A stretch of 64,000 nt of DNA from Isoetes taiwanensis (Eukaryota > Streptophyta > Lycopodiopsida > Isoetales > Isoetaceae): the NCBI GenBank assembly GCA_021234155.1, contig JAJEKV010000226.1:1-64000 (forward strand), written 5' to 3'. Under the pieces are notes generated by a model, which made no database searches, was not told where the DNA came from, and saw nothing but the letters and a program-made list of their open reading frames with translations. Below are positions 24,751 through 37,379 of this stretch, piece after piece; position 1 is the stretch's first letter; each line of letters starts with the position of its first letter. The position numbers and the translations under genes were made by a program.

Positions 24751-25750
24751 TGGAAAAACTCTAGCATTTCCAAATGCATGGTTCAATAAGCACATAAAGG
24801 AGTATTTGAGGTTGCAACTTGAAGATCTTTCAAAAAGCTACAAAAGACACAGGACTTGAAGAACAAAAAGGACATTCACTTGAGAAAACATCAAAGGGAG
24901 TATTTTGGCTAAATGGAAGGTCACAAGGCAAGTTACTAAATTTGAAGCCCTATTGAAGATTTGCAAGATCACAACTTGGTATGACATTTCGATTTGAGCA
25001 TTGAAGTTGATATTCTAAAGTTCTTAATCTCTCCATTCCATGCCTAGCCTTCTTTTTCCACATTTCCATCTCCTCTCATTACATACTATGGTGTTGGTAA
25101 CATTTTTTTCTCTAGTCAAATGAAACACACACTCCATGCTCCATCCACCCACTCACCAAAGTCAAGCATTAGGGAGCCTCATGAATTCATTCAAAAGTAC
25201 CCTAAGTTATACTTCTATTTCAAAATGTAATCCTTATGCAAGAAATGAGCTCCCTAGTAGCATTTCATGTCAAAGAAATTGCAAAGATACAAACATCCCA
25301 CTTCCATCATAATTCCCTTCACCATTCATATGCCGTGTCACCCATATCATCCATACTTCATGCCACTTCACCAAAATCATCATTTTTTGACTAGGGAAAA
25401 AATGGTTACCAACATAGTGCCACATCTTCACCATTTTTTTGCCACCTCACCAAAGCCCCCATGCTTGGTTTTCTTTTTTTCCAAAATCAAAGTATTCCAT
25501 TTGAAATTTAGTGATACTATGGCGGTAGCCCACATGAAAACATGCCACTGGCACAAACATTTTTGAAAAAAAGGGTTATATCGACCTTCTAAATGGCCTT
25601 CTTGAAGGCGTGCCTTTGAAAAAATGATAAAACCTACCTACATCTACCCCCATTTTATCTACCCTCTCATCCTCGCCAAGTGGCGTCCCCCGGCATGGCC
25701 AGGCAAGCGTGGGGAGGGAGACCACGTAATCGAAATTTGGTCAATGGATC

Positions 25751-25760
25751 TATATTTATA
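25751..25760 (+). promoter_or_regulatory. TATA box in LTR of unit C'
   Basis: TATATTTATA, sense strand, about 1.27 kb before the LTR end. Confidence 0.6.
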
Positions 25761-27059
25761 CCTTGGCTTCTTTTTCCATTCGGCTTTGTGGGATATTTCT
25801 TCACAAGAAAAAAACAAGAACCCTAAGATTTCTTGAGGCCAAGCGGATTTTTAGTAGTAGAACTACCTAATCATGGCTACCCTCCCGATTTAGCAGGTGA
25901 TCCCAAGAACTCCAAACGTGCTAAATGGCCGGATGTCTGTTGGATCTTGCAAAGTGGAGCAGAACAGGGCATTTTCAAAGGCAAATCGACCCGAGGGGAA
26001 ATTTCAAGGGCTTTTAGCATTTGGGAGATTGTGGATCGAAATACATGTCAATCGATCTTACGCTTGTGGTCGACCTTCCTTGCTGCATCAATTTACTTGA
26101 TTGAGCGATAAAAGGCCCAATTAGTGTCTGTCCAGATCGGAAGTATTATTGACTCACGAATTGTGAGTTATTTGAAGTTATGTGGAACTCGTATGATTTG
26201 TTAAGTGAATGAAAATCCGACTTTGGTAAAATTTCCTTTCCTCAATTTCCTTTTCAAAGAAAGTTATGCATATACGCTAAATATTGTTCTAGTTTTTTTC
26301 CTACATATTAGAAAAGATCTACTTGGCTTCATAAGAAAAGTCATCTTGCATTCAAGGAAAATATAAAACATATAAATATTTGTCAAAGCTAAGTCCTAGC
26401 TATCGATAAAGTCAAAAAGAACCTATCTTCGCTACAAAACTCTCAGCAAGGTTGAGTCCATATGTTATTATCAAAACCTCGGTAATTATCTTCTATTACA
26501 TCCGGGGAAAAACAAAAAACATATAAATAAATATCTCTGTCATCAAAAACGATTAAATGGTGGTAAATTACTCTGTTCATTCAGCATTCAAAGTAATCCC
26601 AAAAAAGGTGTTGCACTTTACCTACAAGAACAATTAGATGGGTCCCGGTTGTCCCAGGATCAAAAAATAATATCTCTCACAAAACATTTGAAATTTGCTC
26701 TCTAGAAGTATTGACCAATTTTGACTAGGTGGGGCATAATTTTTTAAGTATCTAGAAGCTGTCGAGCTTCAAAAAGGATTTTACACTCTTTTAATATCAA
26801 GTGTTGGGATCATACTCATACTTTTCCCAAGTAAAATTCACTGGGTTATTTGTGCTTGGTATTGAAAAGAGGAAACAAGGTTTTTCTTGAAATGGGAAGC
26901 TGTACTAACGGGGCTTGTGGTGAAAGGTTTTTTGCAAAGATTTGGGTTTAGAGTGGTTTGAAGCAACTTTGGAGGTCCTAAACCATTCTAGTTGAGGGTT
27001 TTGCCGGGATTACCCTCAACATCTTGGAGGCTCCCAGAGATCCAGCTGGTTCTTGAACT

Positions 27060-28317
27060 ATGGCTCCTAGGCGAAATTTGAAACATCCAGGACCATCTTT
27101 GAGGGTACAAGACAATCTGAGAAACACAAGCTACTCCTCAAGGTGTATCGTACATCTGAATAAGTGAGTGAAATCTCAATGCTAGTATGCACTGCTCAAT
27201 ACTTTGAACTCAATGTCCCCTATTTCCTGTTCCTACATTTGATTCTAGCATCATGAGTGCTAACAACTTTCTTAAGATCTTTGATGAATATTATCAAGAA
27301 TCAGGACACAAAAAGGGACTAAGTTTGCTGAATTCAAGAAGTGCTTCAAAAATGATGAAGTAAGGGCTTGGTTGGGTATGTGATAAGTGATGGTATCAAC
27401 ACATGGGATGAAATTGTCAAAATTTTTTTATCTAGATTTGGTAAGGTTTATGACCCTCAGATCTCATTTTTTGAATTACAAACCTTTCATATTAGAAATG
27501 GTGAGGCTTGTTCACCAATATGTGGAAAGATTTCATGTGTACTTAACAAAATGCCAAACTAATCAAGTACCTAACCATACCTTACCTTGTTGCATCTTTC
27601 ATAAAGAGTGCATTTGGTAGATCAAGAGTACGGGGAAGATGCTAAAGATTTACAAGGAGGAGGGTTTGCAACCATCCATAAAGCTTTTAACAAGGCCATT
27701 GAAGCTGATGTGCTTTCCTATTTACGGATGATACTCATACCACTAATGATCCTTTCTTCCCAGATTTTGAACGGAATATATGGGTCTTTGATGCTATACA
27801 ATTATATCTTTGTACAAAAGATAAGAAGAAACCAAAGGCGAACTGAAGAATGAACTATCTTCTTTGCTACTACCAAAGCGAGATTGACAAAGTTCTTTGA
27901 GGCTTTACTTGAGGTCACCAAAGCAACTTCAAGAATTGAAAGCATCTAGACCTGAAAGAAAAAGCTATCCCCACTTGTGCACATTGTATGAAGAAAACAT
28001 TCTTGATGTTTGTTAGTACGAGGATATGCCTCAAATGCAACAAAGAGCCATTATGGAAAAGAGTGTCTGTTTGTGCCTTTTGTAAACTACAGGGACATTA
28101 TGAAACAGATGTAGTGTTAAAGTGTATTTTAAAGGCGGAGAAAGCCAAAGCTAGACCTCTTGCTCTTGTCAAATATTTAATGCGAAGCTAGCTATCTATC
28201 AGATTTATCAAGGGAATTTGAAAACAGGGAAGAAATTATAGGTACATTGCATACAAGGGAATGAAAACAAGGGGTTATCTCAAGAAGAAATAGAAGCTAA
28301 TTACTGATTAAAGGTAA
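27060..28317 (+). pseudogene. Gag, unit B'
   Basis: ATG at 27,060 (MAPR). Capsid-like pieces at 27,368-27,562 and 27,608-27,853. The best-preserved zinc-knuckle region of the window is at 27,988-28,191: CAFCKLQGHYETD, which is C-x2-C-x4-H-x4-D rather than CCHC. Confidence 0.7.
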
Positions 28318-28318
28318 A

Positions 28319-29054
28319 ATGAGTGAAAACAAACAACACGCACAAGATGGTAAGCAACTTGTACCTCACGTGCCTTGTCGGAAATTCCTAAAAAGATAAA
28401 GATGGTGATGACTTTGAAGTACTTATGAAAAATTCTAAAGTTAGTGTAGATTTGCTCACATTATTAAGGATTACACCCACTTATAGAAAGAAGATGCTTA
28501 ACTTGACTCAAGATGAACAGGTTTGTCTCACACAAGAGGAACAAATTGGTTTACAAATCACATTGAGAGCAAATGCTAGTACAAGATGAACATGATCACG
28601 GTGCCTTCACATGCACGATAACATTGGGAAGAAAGCTTTGTCTAAGGTATTGTTGGATGGGGATCACCTCTAAATGTTATGCCCTCATGTGATGAAACAA
28701 TGTGGCTTAGAGGTAGAACAAAGCTCCTATGGTACTGAAATCTTTCTCTAATTCAAAATTAATCCCATAGGGATTGTAAGTAAAAGTACCAATAGATATT
28801 GAAAGGAATTGTTGTGGCTGCTAATTTTGTTGTGGTTGCATTTGAAGGAATGGATGAAACGAGATATTTATGATTTACTTTTAGGAAGGAGATGGGCTGT
28901 CAACGGTAGATGCGGTTTGTTTGGTCAAAAGAATGTACCATGGCGATGGAAGAAAAGCAGGTTGTTATCTACAACAAGCTTGGGGAGTTTGATTCTTTAA
29001 CTTCATTGAAGAAGATGTGTTGATATCAATCAACTTGGGGTATATGAAGTTACC
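28319..29054 (+). pseudogene. Aspartic protease region, unit B'
   Basis: MSENKQ start at 28,319. The active-site block lies at about 28,650-28,665 (GATGGGGATCACC in place of the DGGSP codons, so out of frame). The following segment at 28,809-29,000 matches the conserved VVVA-containing region of the other units. Confidence 0.6.
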
Positions 29055-29475
29055 ATGACCAATATGGGGGTGGACACAAGTCCAATTAAGGTATGCAATG
29101 TACACCGGGGAATAAACTTTGCTTATTTATGGTTTGATGGTGGTGTCTCTAAGAAATTGAGTATAACTGCCTAGCGCCATTCTTAAGGACGAGGTCAAGC
29201 AAACTAATGGCAAAAAGTTAGCGGAATTCATCAAAAGCAGCTACTTCTAACATGGCTGAATATAAAGCTTTGATAAATTTGGGCTACAAGAGGCTAAGCA
29301 CTTAGGTGTTACTGACATCATTGTATTTGGAGACTCTCGGCTTGTATGCGAACAAATTTTGGGGAATATCAAGCGAAAAATGAAGAGATGATTATGCTTA
29401 GGGATCAAGCACTAGGGAACTATCAACATTTGCATGCAGGGAGCTACTTCATGTCACAAAGAAAGTTCAATGAAG
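29055..29475 (+). pseudogene. Archaeal-type RNase H, unit B'
   Basis: Motifs at about 29,133 (FDGG), 29,258 (MAEYKAL) and 29,332 (FGDS). It lies between the protease and polymerase regions, as in A, B and A'. Confidence 0.65.
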
Positions 29476-29539
29476 AGCTGATACCTTGTGTAAAGAGTGT
29501 TTTTGCTCGAACATTTGGCCGAGAAAGGTGCTATCAAAG

Positions 29540-30500
29540 GAGGAAGAATTGGAGGAAGAAAAGAACTCAAAGCGACTACATCCTATATTGGTAATCAATG
29601 CTAGTAGTGGGTTACGGGAGAAATTAAGATAGAAAAAAAATGGACAAAAAAAGAACTCTTTATGTTGGTGATATGTTTGAGGAAAAGAGTGAATGCATGG
29701 TAATAGATTTCTTCAAAGAATGGAAAGATGTTTTTGCATGGGATTATAATGGACGATTGGTGTTGATAAAAGCATTTGTGAATTTGAAATAAAATTGGGA
29801 AGGCGTCGACCACTGTGATACAAAAACTAAGAAGGATTAATGTGGCCTTGCTAGACTTGATTAGAGAGGAGTTACTAAAATGAAAGATGCAAGGTGTAAA
29901 AATTCAAATCGGAATGGTTATCATGCAAATGTACTGTTGAAAACTTCTCTAAAACTGTAGCTTGTATTGATTCAGTCTCACCAAGGTAAGGCAAACCCAC
30001 CCTTTTTGAGAGTAAGTTAATCTTGGTGGGAGTGGACTCGGATGGCTTGATTCCAACTTGCCTAGAAGATTATTATAAAAAGCCATCTCCATACGCACTT
30101 TAAAACCTTTGCTATAGCAACTAAACCTTTGGGTTTGAAGTTTCCGACCGGTATAACAAAAATGGATGTAGGGTTGGTTTGCCTCCAGCACTTTAGAGTT
30201 TTTTCTTGATGATAACTTTTTGGGATGATTTGGATCATTTTCAATTATCTACCCAAGAGGCTCGAGAAAAGTGAGTTTTAAAGTCTAAATGTTTTTGATT
30301 GATAGACAAGGACATCTTATCCAAAGCATGTCATACCGGTCTAAGGATTCAAAATCCTTTGTCTTTGTTCTCAAAAAGCGAAAGCCAAGATATTGGGAAG
30401 TAAGTTTCAAGAATATGATATTTTTTTTAAAGTGATTAATTTGGTAAATGATCTGTCATGTTGCTAATATTTTGTTCTCAGCGAGGTGACAAAACAGGGT
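29540..30500 (+). pseudogene. RT and degenerate RNase H, unit B', damaged
   Basis: The lead-in is clear to about 29,900. The polymerase core at 29,930-30,300 is scrambled and shortened, with pieces of the RNase H region mixed in, and the first-Asp block is not readable. The downstream tether region resumes at about 30,290. Confidence 0.55.
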
Positions 30501-30589
30501 TGACTCATAAGGTTCAAACAAGCCATCAGGAGTGCTAATTTAAAACCAATGCGGGGAAGCGGTGTAGCGAATATAACAAAGAGCTGTAG

Positions 30590-31780
30590 GGTTGGTTTCA
30601 AATGAGATGCGGAAGAACTCAGATTTGGTCCATCCAAAAAAGAAGGTTCAAGGAAGAAATGCAATAAGTTCAAGTTTTGATAATGTGTTAAGGACATCTG
30701 ACAAAAGGTTATCATTTGAGGTGTATATGATGAAGAAAAAGCTAAGTTTGGCTTAAAGCATGTCATGAAGGAGTATGTGGTGGACATTTTCTTATGATAT
30801 ACTTTGTTAAAGTAAAAAATTTGGTAGCTGGTTATTATTTGACTAAATTTTGTTTCGAAGGGTCACTAGGGGTTCAATCAAATGCAGGTGCTAATGTAAA
30901 TGCCAAATTTTGGTAGAAAGATTCTGAACCAAGCTGCCTTAGCGCCATAACTTCTCCAGGACCTTCAATCGGGGACTTGATTTCCTTAGGATTACAATAG
31001 ATCCACCTTCTTACTTACGGACCGGTATATTCTTGTAGCTACTGATTATTTTTTACAAAATGGGGTGAAGCTACTCCCCTGAGAACAAGCAAATGCTTAT
31101 ACCGCACTAGGTTCATCCATGAAAATATCATTCAAACTTTTGGTGGCCCCGGTTTGAATGATGTTATAGCTACATTGCTAGCAACTCTCAAAGTAAGGTC
31201 TAAGAGTTCATCCTACTATCCCCAAGGTAATGGCGTGAAATCCACCTGGCAAGTGCTCAAAACTATCCTCAAAAGACTTTTAGTGTCCCAAAAGAGTTAG
31301 CATTTGAGGTTTGGATGATGTTGTAGCTGCATTTACAACCAAAGCCGATAAACTGTCTTTAGTCTAGTTTATGGGATAGAAGTCTATCATAACAAAGTGC
31401 TTGAGCTTCCATCCCCTTGAGAATGGCTTTGAAATTAAATTTGGAAATGGGGAAGCACCTGAAGAAAGGTGTGTGCGGTTTATGCAATTATTGGGCATAG
31501 ATATGAAGCTGAAAATTTAAATTTGGAAATAGGCTAAGATCTACTTGCGGCTTGGCGGACACACAAATTGCAAGGTACCTTGAGAGAAAGATGGAGAGCT
31601 AGTCCTAAAATGGAATAAAAGGCAAAGAGGGAAGAGGCTGTGCTAGCAAATTTGAAAATTTTGTGGGAAGGACCTTTTGATTCTGGACCAGGGTAAAGAT
31701 TCATATTGGTTGAAGTCTATATGGAAGGAATACTTACCAAATCCCTATCAACATTCTACATCTTAAAGAGGTATTGGCGA
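30590..31780 (+). pseudogene. Integrase, unit B'
   Basis: Linker, zinc region (about 30,730-30,920, partly scrambled), core (LDF block near 30,975, FGGPGLNDVI-like block near 31,145) and C-terminal domain ending near 31,780. No open frame above 60 residues survives on the coding strand. Confidence 0.55.
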
Positions 31781-32563
31781 CAACATATTTGCCCATAGTC
31801 TATTGAATAAACTTTGTTGTATAGATGTTAGAATAGAATGGATTATGTGTTAGATAAAAGTTTTTTTGCAAAGGCATTACTCTTAAAAGCTTAATCTTAA
31901 ATTTTCATTTATAGCAATTGATAAATAGAATGGCTGATGTGTCGGATAAATTGTTCCTTTGAGTGCTGATTTTATTGCAAAGTTGGTTCATTTTTAACTT
32001 AATTGGTAAGTGCGTCCTTGGTTCTAATGTGGTTCGCTGAAAAGTTTATTTCAAGGCTACAAAAAGGCTGGGAGTTGTTCCCTCTAATATTATACTTTGC
32101 CATGGGACCACCCTCTTCCAGTTTCACCTTACACCTTTATTCACTACTCATCCATTCACCTTGATGAGCATCGTCTCCACTTCCACCACCGGCATTTTAT
32201 ACTAACAACAATTTATTTTTGTATAAGGGTACACCCCTCGCTCTTCATTCATAACCTTCCATTCTCAAGACAGTCCACCATTCATACTTCATCATTTTTC
32301 TTGCCACGGTATATACATTCATATCAGGAAAAACGCCACCATATCACCACATGGCGACTAGATGTTGGCGATTCTTCTTGTCATTCGGGTTCACCCTCTT
32401 GTTCATTCATTATCATCTGACCTCAGGCTTGCTTTCATATAAACTTTGCTTTCCAAACATCTTCTCCATGATTGCCATTCATTCCATCCATCATGGCAAT
32501 GATGCGCATCTTTTATAAGAAGGAATTAATGTTGGAAAACCAGCCTGCCTCTTCTTTTTGGCA
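31781..32563 (+). other. 3' untranslated region of unit B'
   Basis: Noncoding counterpart of 23,901-24,727. Open frames here (for example 32,097-32,420) follow the repeat sequence in an arbitrary frame and have no counterpart that stays open in the other units. Confidence 0.5.
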
Positions 32564-34880
32564 TGATGCTGCCACTCATGGCGGCACATGGAAGAGCTCA
32601 TTAGCATTCCAAATACATGGTTCAATGGCACATAAGGAGTATTTGAGGGTTGCAACTTGAAGATCTTTCAAAAAAAGAAGCTACAAAAGGAACCAAAGGG
32701 GACTTGAAGAACCAATCAAGGGGGAAAACATCAATTTTATTTGGCTAAATGGAAGGTCCTGAGGCAAGTTACTAAATTTGAAGCCCTATTGAAGATTTGC
32801 AAGATCACAACTTGGTATGACATTTCGATTTGAGCATTCTTTTTTTATTCTAAAAATCTCTCCATTCCATGCCTAGCCTTCTTTTTCCACATTTCCATCT
32901 CCTCTCATTACATACTATGGTGTTGGTAACATTTTTTTTTCCTAGTCAAATGGAAACACACACTCCATGCTCCATCCACCCACTCACCAAAGAGTCAAGC
33001 ATTAGGGGACCTCATGAATTCATTTTTCAAAAGTACCTAGAGTTATACTTACTAGGTCTTACAAAAGAAGGACAAAAGCAAGACATGTCCAACTATGCAA
33101 GAAATGAGCTCCCTAGTAGCATTTCATGTCAAAAGAAATTGCAAAAGATACAAACATCCACTTCATCATAATTCCACTTCACCATTCATATCACATTGTC
33201 ACCCATATCATCCATACTTCATGCCACTTCACCAAAATCATCATTTTTGACTAGGGAAAAGATGGTTTACCAACCCTTAAATGCCACATCTTCACCATTT
33301 TGCCACCTCACCAAGCCCCATGCTTAGTCATTTCTTTTTTTTCCAAAATCAAAGTATTCATTTGAAATTTGATGATATTATCTGGGTAGCCCACATGAAA
33401 ACATGCCCACGGCACAAACATTTTTGAAAAGAGGTTATGTCGACCTTCTAAATGGCCTTCTTGGGGGTAGCGTGCCTTTTGAAAAAATGATAAACTACAT
33501 CTACCCCCATTTATCACCACTCCTCATCCTCGCCCAGGTAAGTCCCCCGGCATGACCGAGTCTTGAACGCGTGGAGGAGACCACACGTAATCAGAAGACT
33601 GGTCAATGGATCTATATTTATACCTTGGCTATTTTTTCCATTCCGGCCTGTGGGATGTTCTTCACAAGAAAAACAAGAACCCAGATTTCTGGGGCCAAAA
33701 ACGGATTTTTGGTAGCTGGGAACTACCTAATCATGACTACCCTCCGATTTAGCAGATGATCCAAGAACTCAAACCTGTGCTAAATGATGGATAATCACGT
33801 TGGATCTTGCAAGAATTGAGAACGAGGGCATTTTTCAAAAAGGAACCGTCGACCGAAATTTCAAGGGCTTTTAGCATTTGGGAGATTGTGGATCTTTTGA
33901 GAAATACATGTCAATACGATCTTACGTGAATTCGACCTTCCTTGCTGCATCAATTTACTTGATTGGCGAGTAAAGTACGACCAATTATTACGTCAGATCG
34001 GGAAGTATTATTGACTCTGAATTGTGAGTTATTTGAAGTTATATTGGAACTCACGTATGATTTGTTAAGTGAATGAAAATGCGACTTTGGTAATTTCCTT
34101 TCCTCAATTCCTTTTCAAAGAAGGTTATGCATATCACACTAAATATTGTTCTAGTTTTTTCTACATATTAGAAAGATCCTGCTTGGGTTTCATAAGAAAA
34201 AGTCATCTTGCATTTCAAGGAAAATATAAAACATATAAATATTTGTCCAAAGCTAAGTCTACTATCGATAAGAGTCAAAAAGAACCTATCTTCGCTACAA
34301 AACTCTCCTAGCAAGGTTAGGTCCATATATTTATTATCAAAACCTCGGTAATTATCTTCTTAATTACCGTCGAGGGAAAAACAAAAACATATAAATAAAT
34401 ATCTACTTTGTCATCCAAAACACTGTTTGATAAATGGGTGGTAAGTGCTCTCTGTTCCTTGCATTCAAAGTAATCCCAAAAGGTGTTGCACTTTACCTAC
34501 CAAGAACAATTAGATGGGTCGGTTGTCCCGGATCAAAAATATCTCACAAAACATTTGAGAATTTACATGCTCTCTGTGAGAGTATTGACCAAACGACTGG
34601 AATTAAGACATAGTTTTTAAGTATCTAAATTTGTCGGCTTCAAAAGGATTTGCACTCTTTTAATATCAAGTGTTGGGATCATACTCCTTTTCCCAAGAAG
34701 TAAAAAATTATTTGTGCTTGGTATTGAAAACAAAATTTTTTTCTTGAAATGCATTTGTACTAGCAGGAGCTTGTGGTGAAAGGTTTTGCAAGATTTAGGT
34801 TTTAGAGTGGTTGCACGAAGCACCACGGAGGGTCCCTAAACCATTCAGTTGAGGGGTTTTGCGAGGATTACCCCTCAGCA
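32564..34880 (+). repeat. LTR of unit B'
   Basis: From TGATGCTGCC at 32,564 to a garbled CTCAGCA at 34,880 (CTCAACA elsewhere). TATA box at 33,613. Confidence 0.65.
33613..33622 (+). promoter_or_regulatory. TATA box in LTR of unit B'
   Basis: TATATTTATA in the sense strand at the conserved place. Confidence 0.6.
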
Positions 34881-34925
34881 TCTTGGAGAGCTCCCTGCGA
34901 GATCCAACTTTGGTTCTTGGGAACT

Positions 34926-36182
34926 ATGGCTCCTAGGCAATCTTTGAAACTTATCCGATACCATCTTTGGTACAAGACAATCTGAAACAAGCTACTCCAC
35001 CAAGGTGTATCGTACATCCCCGAATAAGTGATTAAATCTCAATGCTAGTATGCTGCTCAATACTTTGAACTCAATGTCCTATTCACGATTTCCTACATTT
35101 GATTCTAGCATCAAAGGTGCTAACAACTTTCTTAAGATCTTTGATGAATATTATCAAAATCACAGGACACAAAGGGACTAAAGTTTGCTGAATTCAAGTT
35201 AGCCAAAAAATGATAAAATGGGGCTTGGATTTTGGGTATGTGATAAGTGATGGTATCAACATGGGGATGAAATTGTCAAAGGTTTTTATCTAGATTTGGT
35301 AAAGGTTTATAACCCTCAAGATCTCATTTTTGAATTACAAACCTTTCATATTAGAAATGGTGGGCCCATTCACCAATGTTGGAAAAGATTTCATGTGTAC
35401 CAACAAAATGCCAAACTAATCAGAAGTACCCTACCATACCTTACACCTTGTTTACATCTTTCATAAAAGGGGTCATTTGGTAGATCAAGAGTACCACGGA
35501 GATGCTAAGACCCACAAGCTTGAGGAGGTTTGCAACCATCCATAAAACTTTTAACAAGCCATTGAGATTTTTGATGTGCTTTCCTATTTACCCGGATGAT
35601 ACTCATACCACTAATGATCCCTTTCCCCAGTTTTGAGCGGGAAATATATGAGTCGTGATGCTATGCAGTATATGTACAAAAGATAAGAAAAACCAAAAGC
35701 GGTGAAAAGGCTCGGGCGATGCTTTGCTACTACCAAAGGCGAGATTGACAAAGTTCTTGAGGGCTTTGCCAGAGGTCTAAAGCAACTTCAAAGTGAAAGC
35801 ATCTAGACACGAAAGAAAAGCTATCCCCTTGTATTGCACATTGTATGGAGAGAAACACATTCTTAAAATTGTTTGTTGAGTGCGAGGATATGCCTCAAAT
35901 GCAACCATTATGGAAAAGTGTCATTTGTGCCTTTTGTAAAAACTCTGAGGACATTATGAAGGCAGATCTTAGTGTTAAAGGGTATTTTGCAAGACGGAGA
36001 AAGCCAAAAGCTGGCGAGGACCCTCACTCTTGTCAAATATTTAATGCGAGAAGCTAGCTATCTATCAGATTTATCTGAATTTGAAGAGCGGGGAAGAAAT
36101 TATGCATACATTCATACGGGGAAATGAAAGACAAAGGGTTATCTCAAAGAAGAAATAGAAGCTAGTATTTGTTAAAAATAAA
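34926..36182 (+). pseudogene. Gag, unit A'
   Basis: ATG at 34,926. The capsid-like region runs to about 35,800 and the zinc-knuckle region lies at 35,845-36,057, where frameshifts destroy the GHYE part. Only one open piece above 60 residues remains on the coding strand. Confidence 0.65.
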
Positions 36183-36183
36183 A

Positions 36184-36915
36184 ATGAGTGAAAACAAACA
36201 ACTTGCACAAGATGGTTGACTTGTACCTCCCCTAACCTGATGGAAATTCCTAAAAAGATAAAGACAAATGACTTTGAAACTTATAAAAAATTCTAAGTTG
36301 AGTGTGATTTGCTCACATTATGGGGATTGCACCCACTTATAGAAAGATGCTTAACTTGACTCAAGATGAGCGGGTTTTGTCTCACACAGAGACAAATTGC
36401 GTTTACAAATCACATTGAGGAGCAAATGCTAGTACAAGATAGAACATGATCTGGTGGTGCCTTCACATGTGCAGCCAACATTGGGAAAAGCTTTGTCTAA
36501 GGTATTGTTGGATGGGGGATCACCTCTAAATGTTATACCCCACATCATGTGATGAAACAATGTGGCTTAGGGTAGACAAAGAAAGCTCCTATGGTACTGA
36601 AATCTTTCTCTAATTCAGAATTTAATCCCTTAGGATTGTAAATAAAAGTACCAATAGATATTGAAGAATTGTTGTGGCTGCTAATTTTGTTGTGGTTGCA
36701 TTTGAAGGAATGGATGGCTTGGTGTTGCTGGTTACTTCTAGGAAGGAATGGGTACATCAGCGGTAGATGCCAGGCCTACTGTTTGGTCAAAGGGAATGTA
36801 CCATAACTGATGGAAGAAAAAGGTTGGTTATCTACAACAAGCTTGGGGAGTTTGATTCTTTTAACTTCATTGAAGAAGATGTTGATATCCAATCAACTTG
36901 GGGTATATGAAGTTA
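36184..36915 (+). pseudogene. Aspartic protease region, unit A'
   Basis: MSENKQ at 36,184. DGGSPLN codons are readable at about 36,511-36,532 (GATGGGGGATCACCTCTAAATG). The downstream conserved segment is damaged at 36,720-36,790. Confidence 0.6.
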
Positions 36916-37330
36916 CCATGACCAATATGGGGTGGACACAAGTCAATTAAGGTATGCAATGTACACGGGGAAAAAACTTTGCTTATTTATGGTTTTTGAT
37001 GGTGGTGTCTCTAAGAAATTGAGTATAGCTAACCTGCTAGCGCCATTCTTAAGGAATAGTCAAACAAACTAATGGCAAAAAGTTGGCGAGAATTCATCAA
37101 AAAGCACTTCTAACATGGCTGAATATAAAGCTTTGATAAATTTGGGCTAAAGGCTAAGCACTTAGGTGTTGACAGCATCATTGTATTTGGAGCTCTCGGC
37201 TATGCGCGAGGCAAATTTTGGGGAATATCAAGCGAAAAATGAAGAGATGATTATGCTTGGGATCAAGCACTAGGGAACTATCAACATTTGCATCCTGGGA
37301 GCTACTTCATGTCACAAAGAGAAAGTTCAA
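36916..37330 (+). pseudogene. Archaeal-type RNase H, unit A'
   Basis: First Asp block near 36,990, Glu block near 37,115 and the second Asp block damaged at about 37,190 (GGAGCTCTCGG for GGAGACTCTC). Same place in the element as in the other units. Confidence 0.6.
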
Positions 37331-37379
37331 TGAAAAGAGGGCGATACAGCAATGTAAGAGTGTTTTGCTCGAACATTTG

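Larger units (their letters stand above)
21610..27021 (+). mobile_element. Ty3/gypsy unit C', starting inside RT
   Basis: Plus-strand mirror of unit C: reverse transcriptase fragment, degenerate RNase H, integrase, 3' untranslated region and LTR ending CTCAACA at 27,021. Confidence 0.8.
24728..27021 (+). repeat. LTR of unit C'
   Basis: About 2.3 kb from TGATGCTGCC to CTCAACA. It carries the TATA box at 25,751. The 3' end is followed after 38 bases by the gag ATG of unit B' at 27,060. Confidence 0.65.
27022..34880 (+). mobile_element. Ty3/gypsy unit B'
   Basis: Plus-strand unit with all domains in the order gag, protease, RNase H, reverse transcriptase, integrase, LTR. It is about 0.84 kb shorter than unit B although nothing large is missing, so the difference comes from many small deletions. 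Confidence 0.8.
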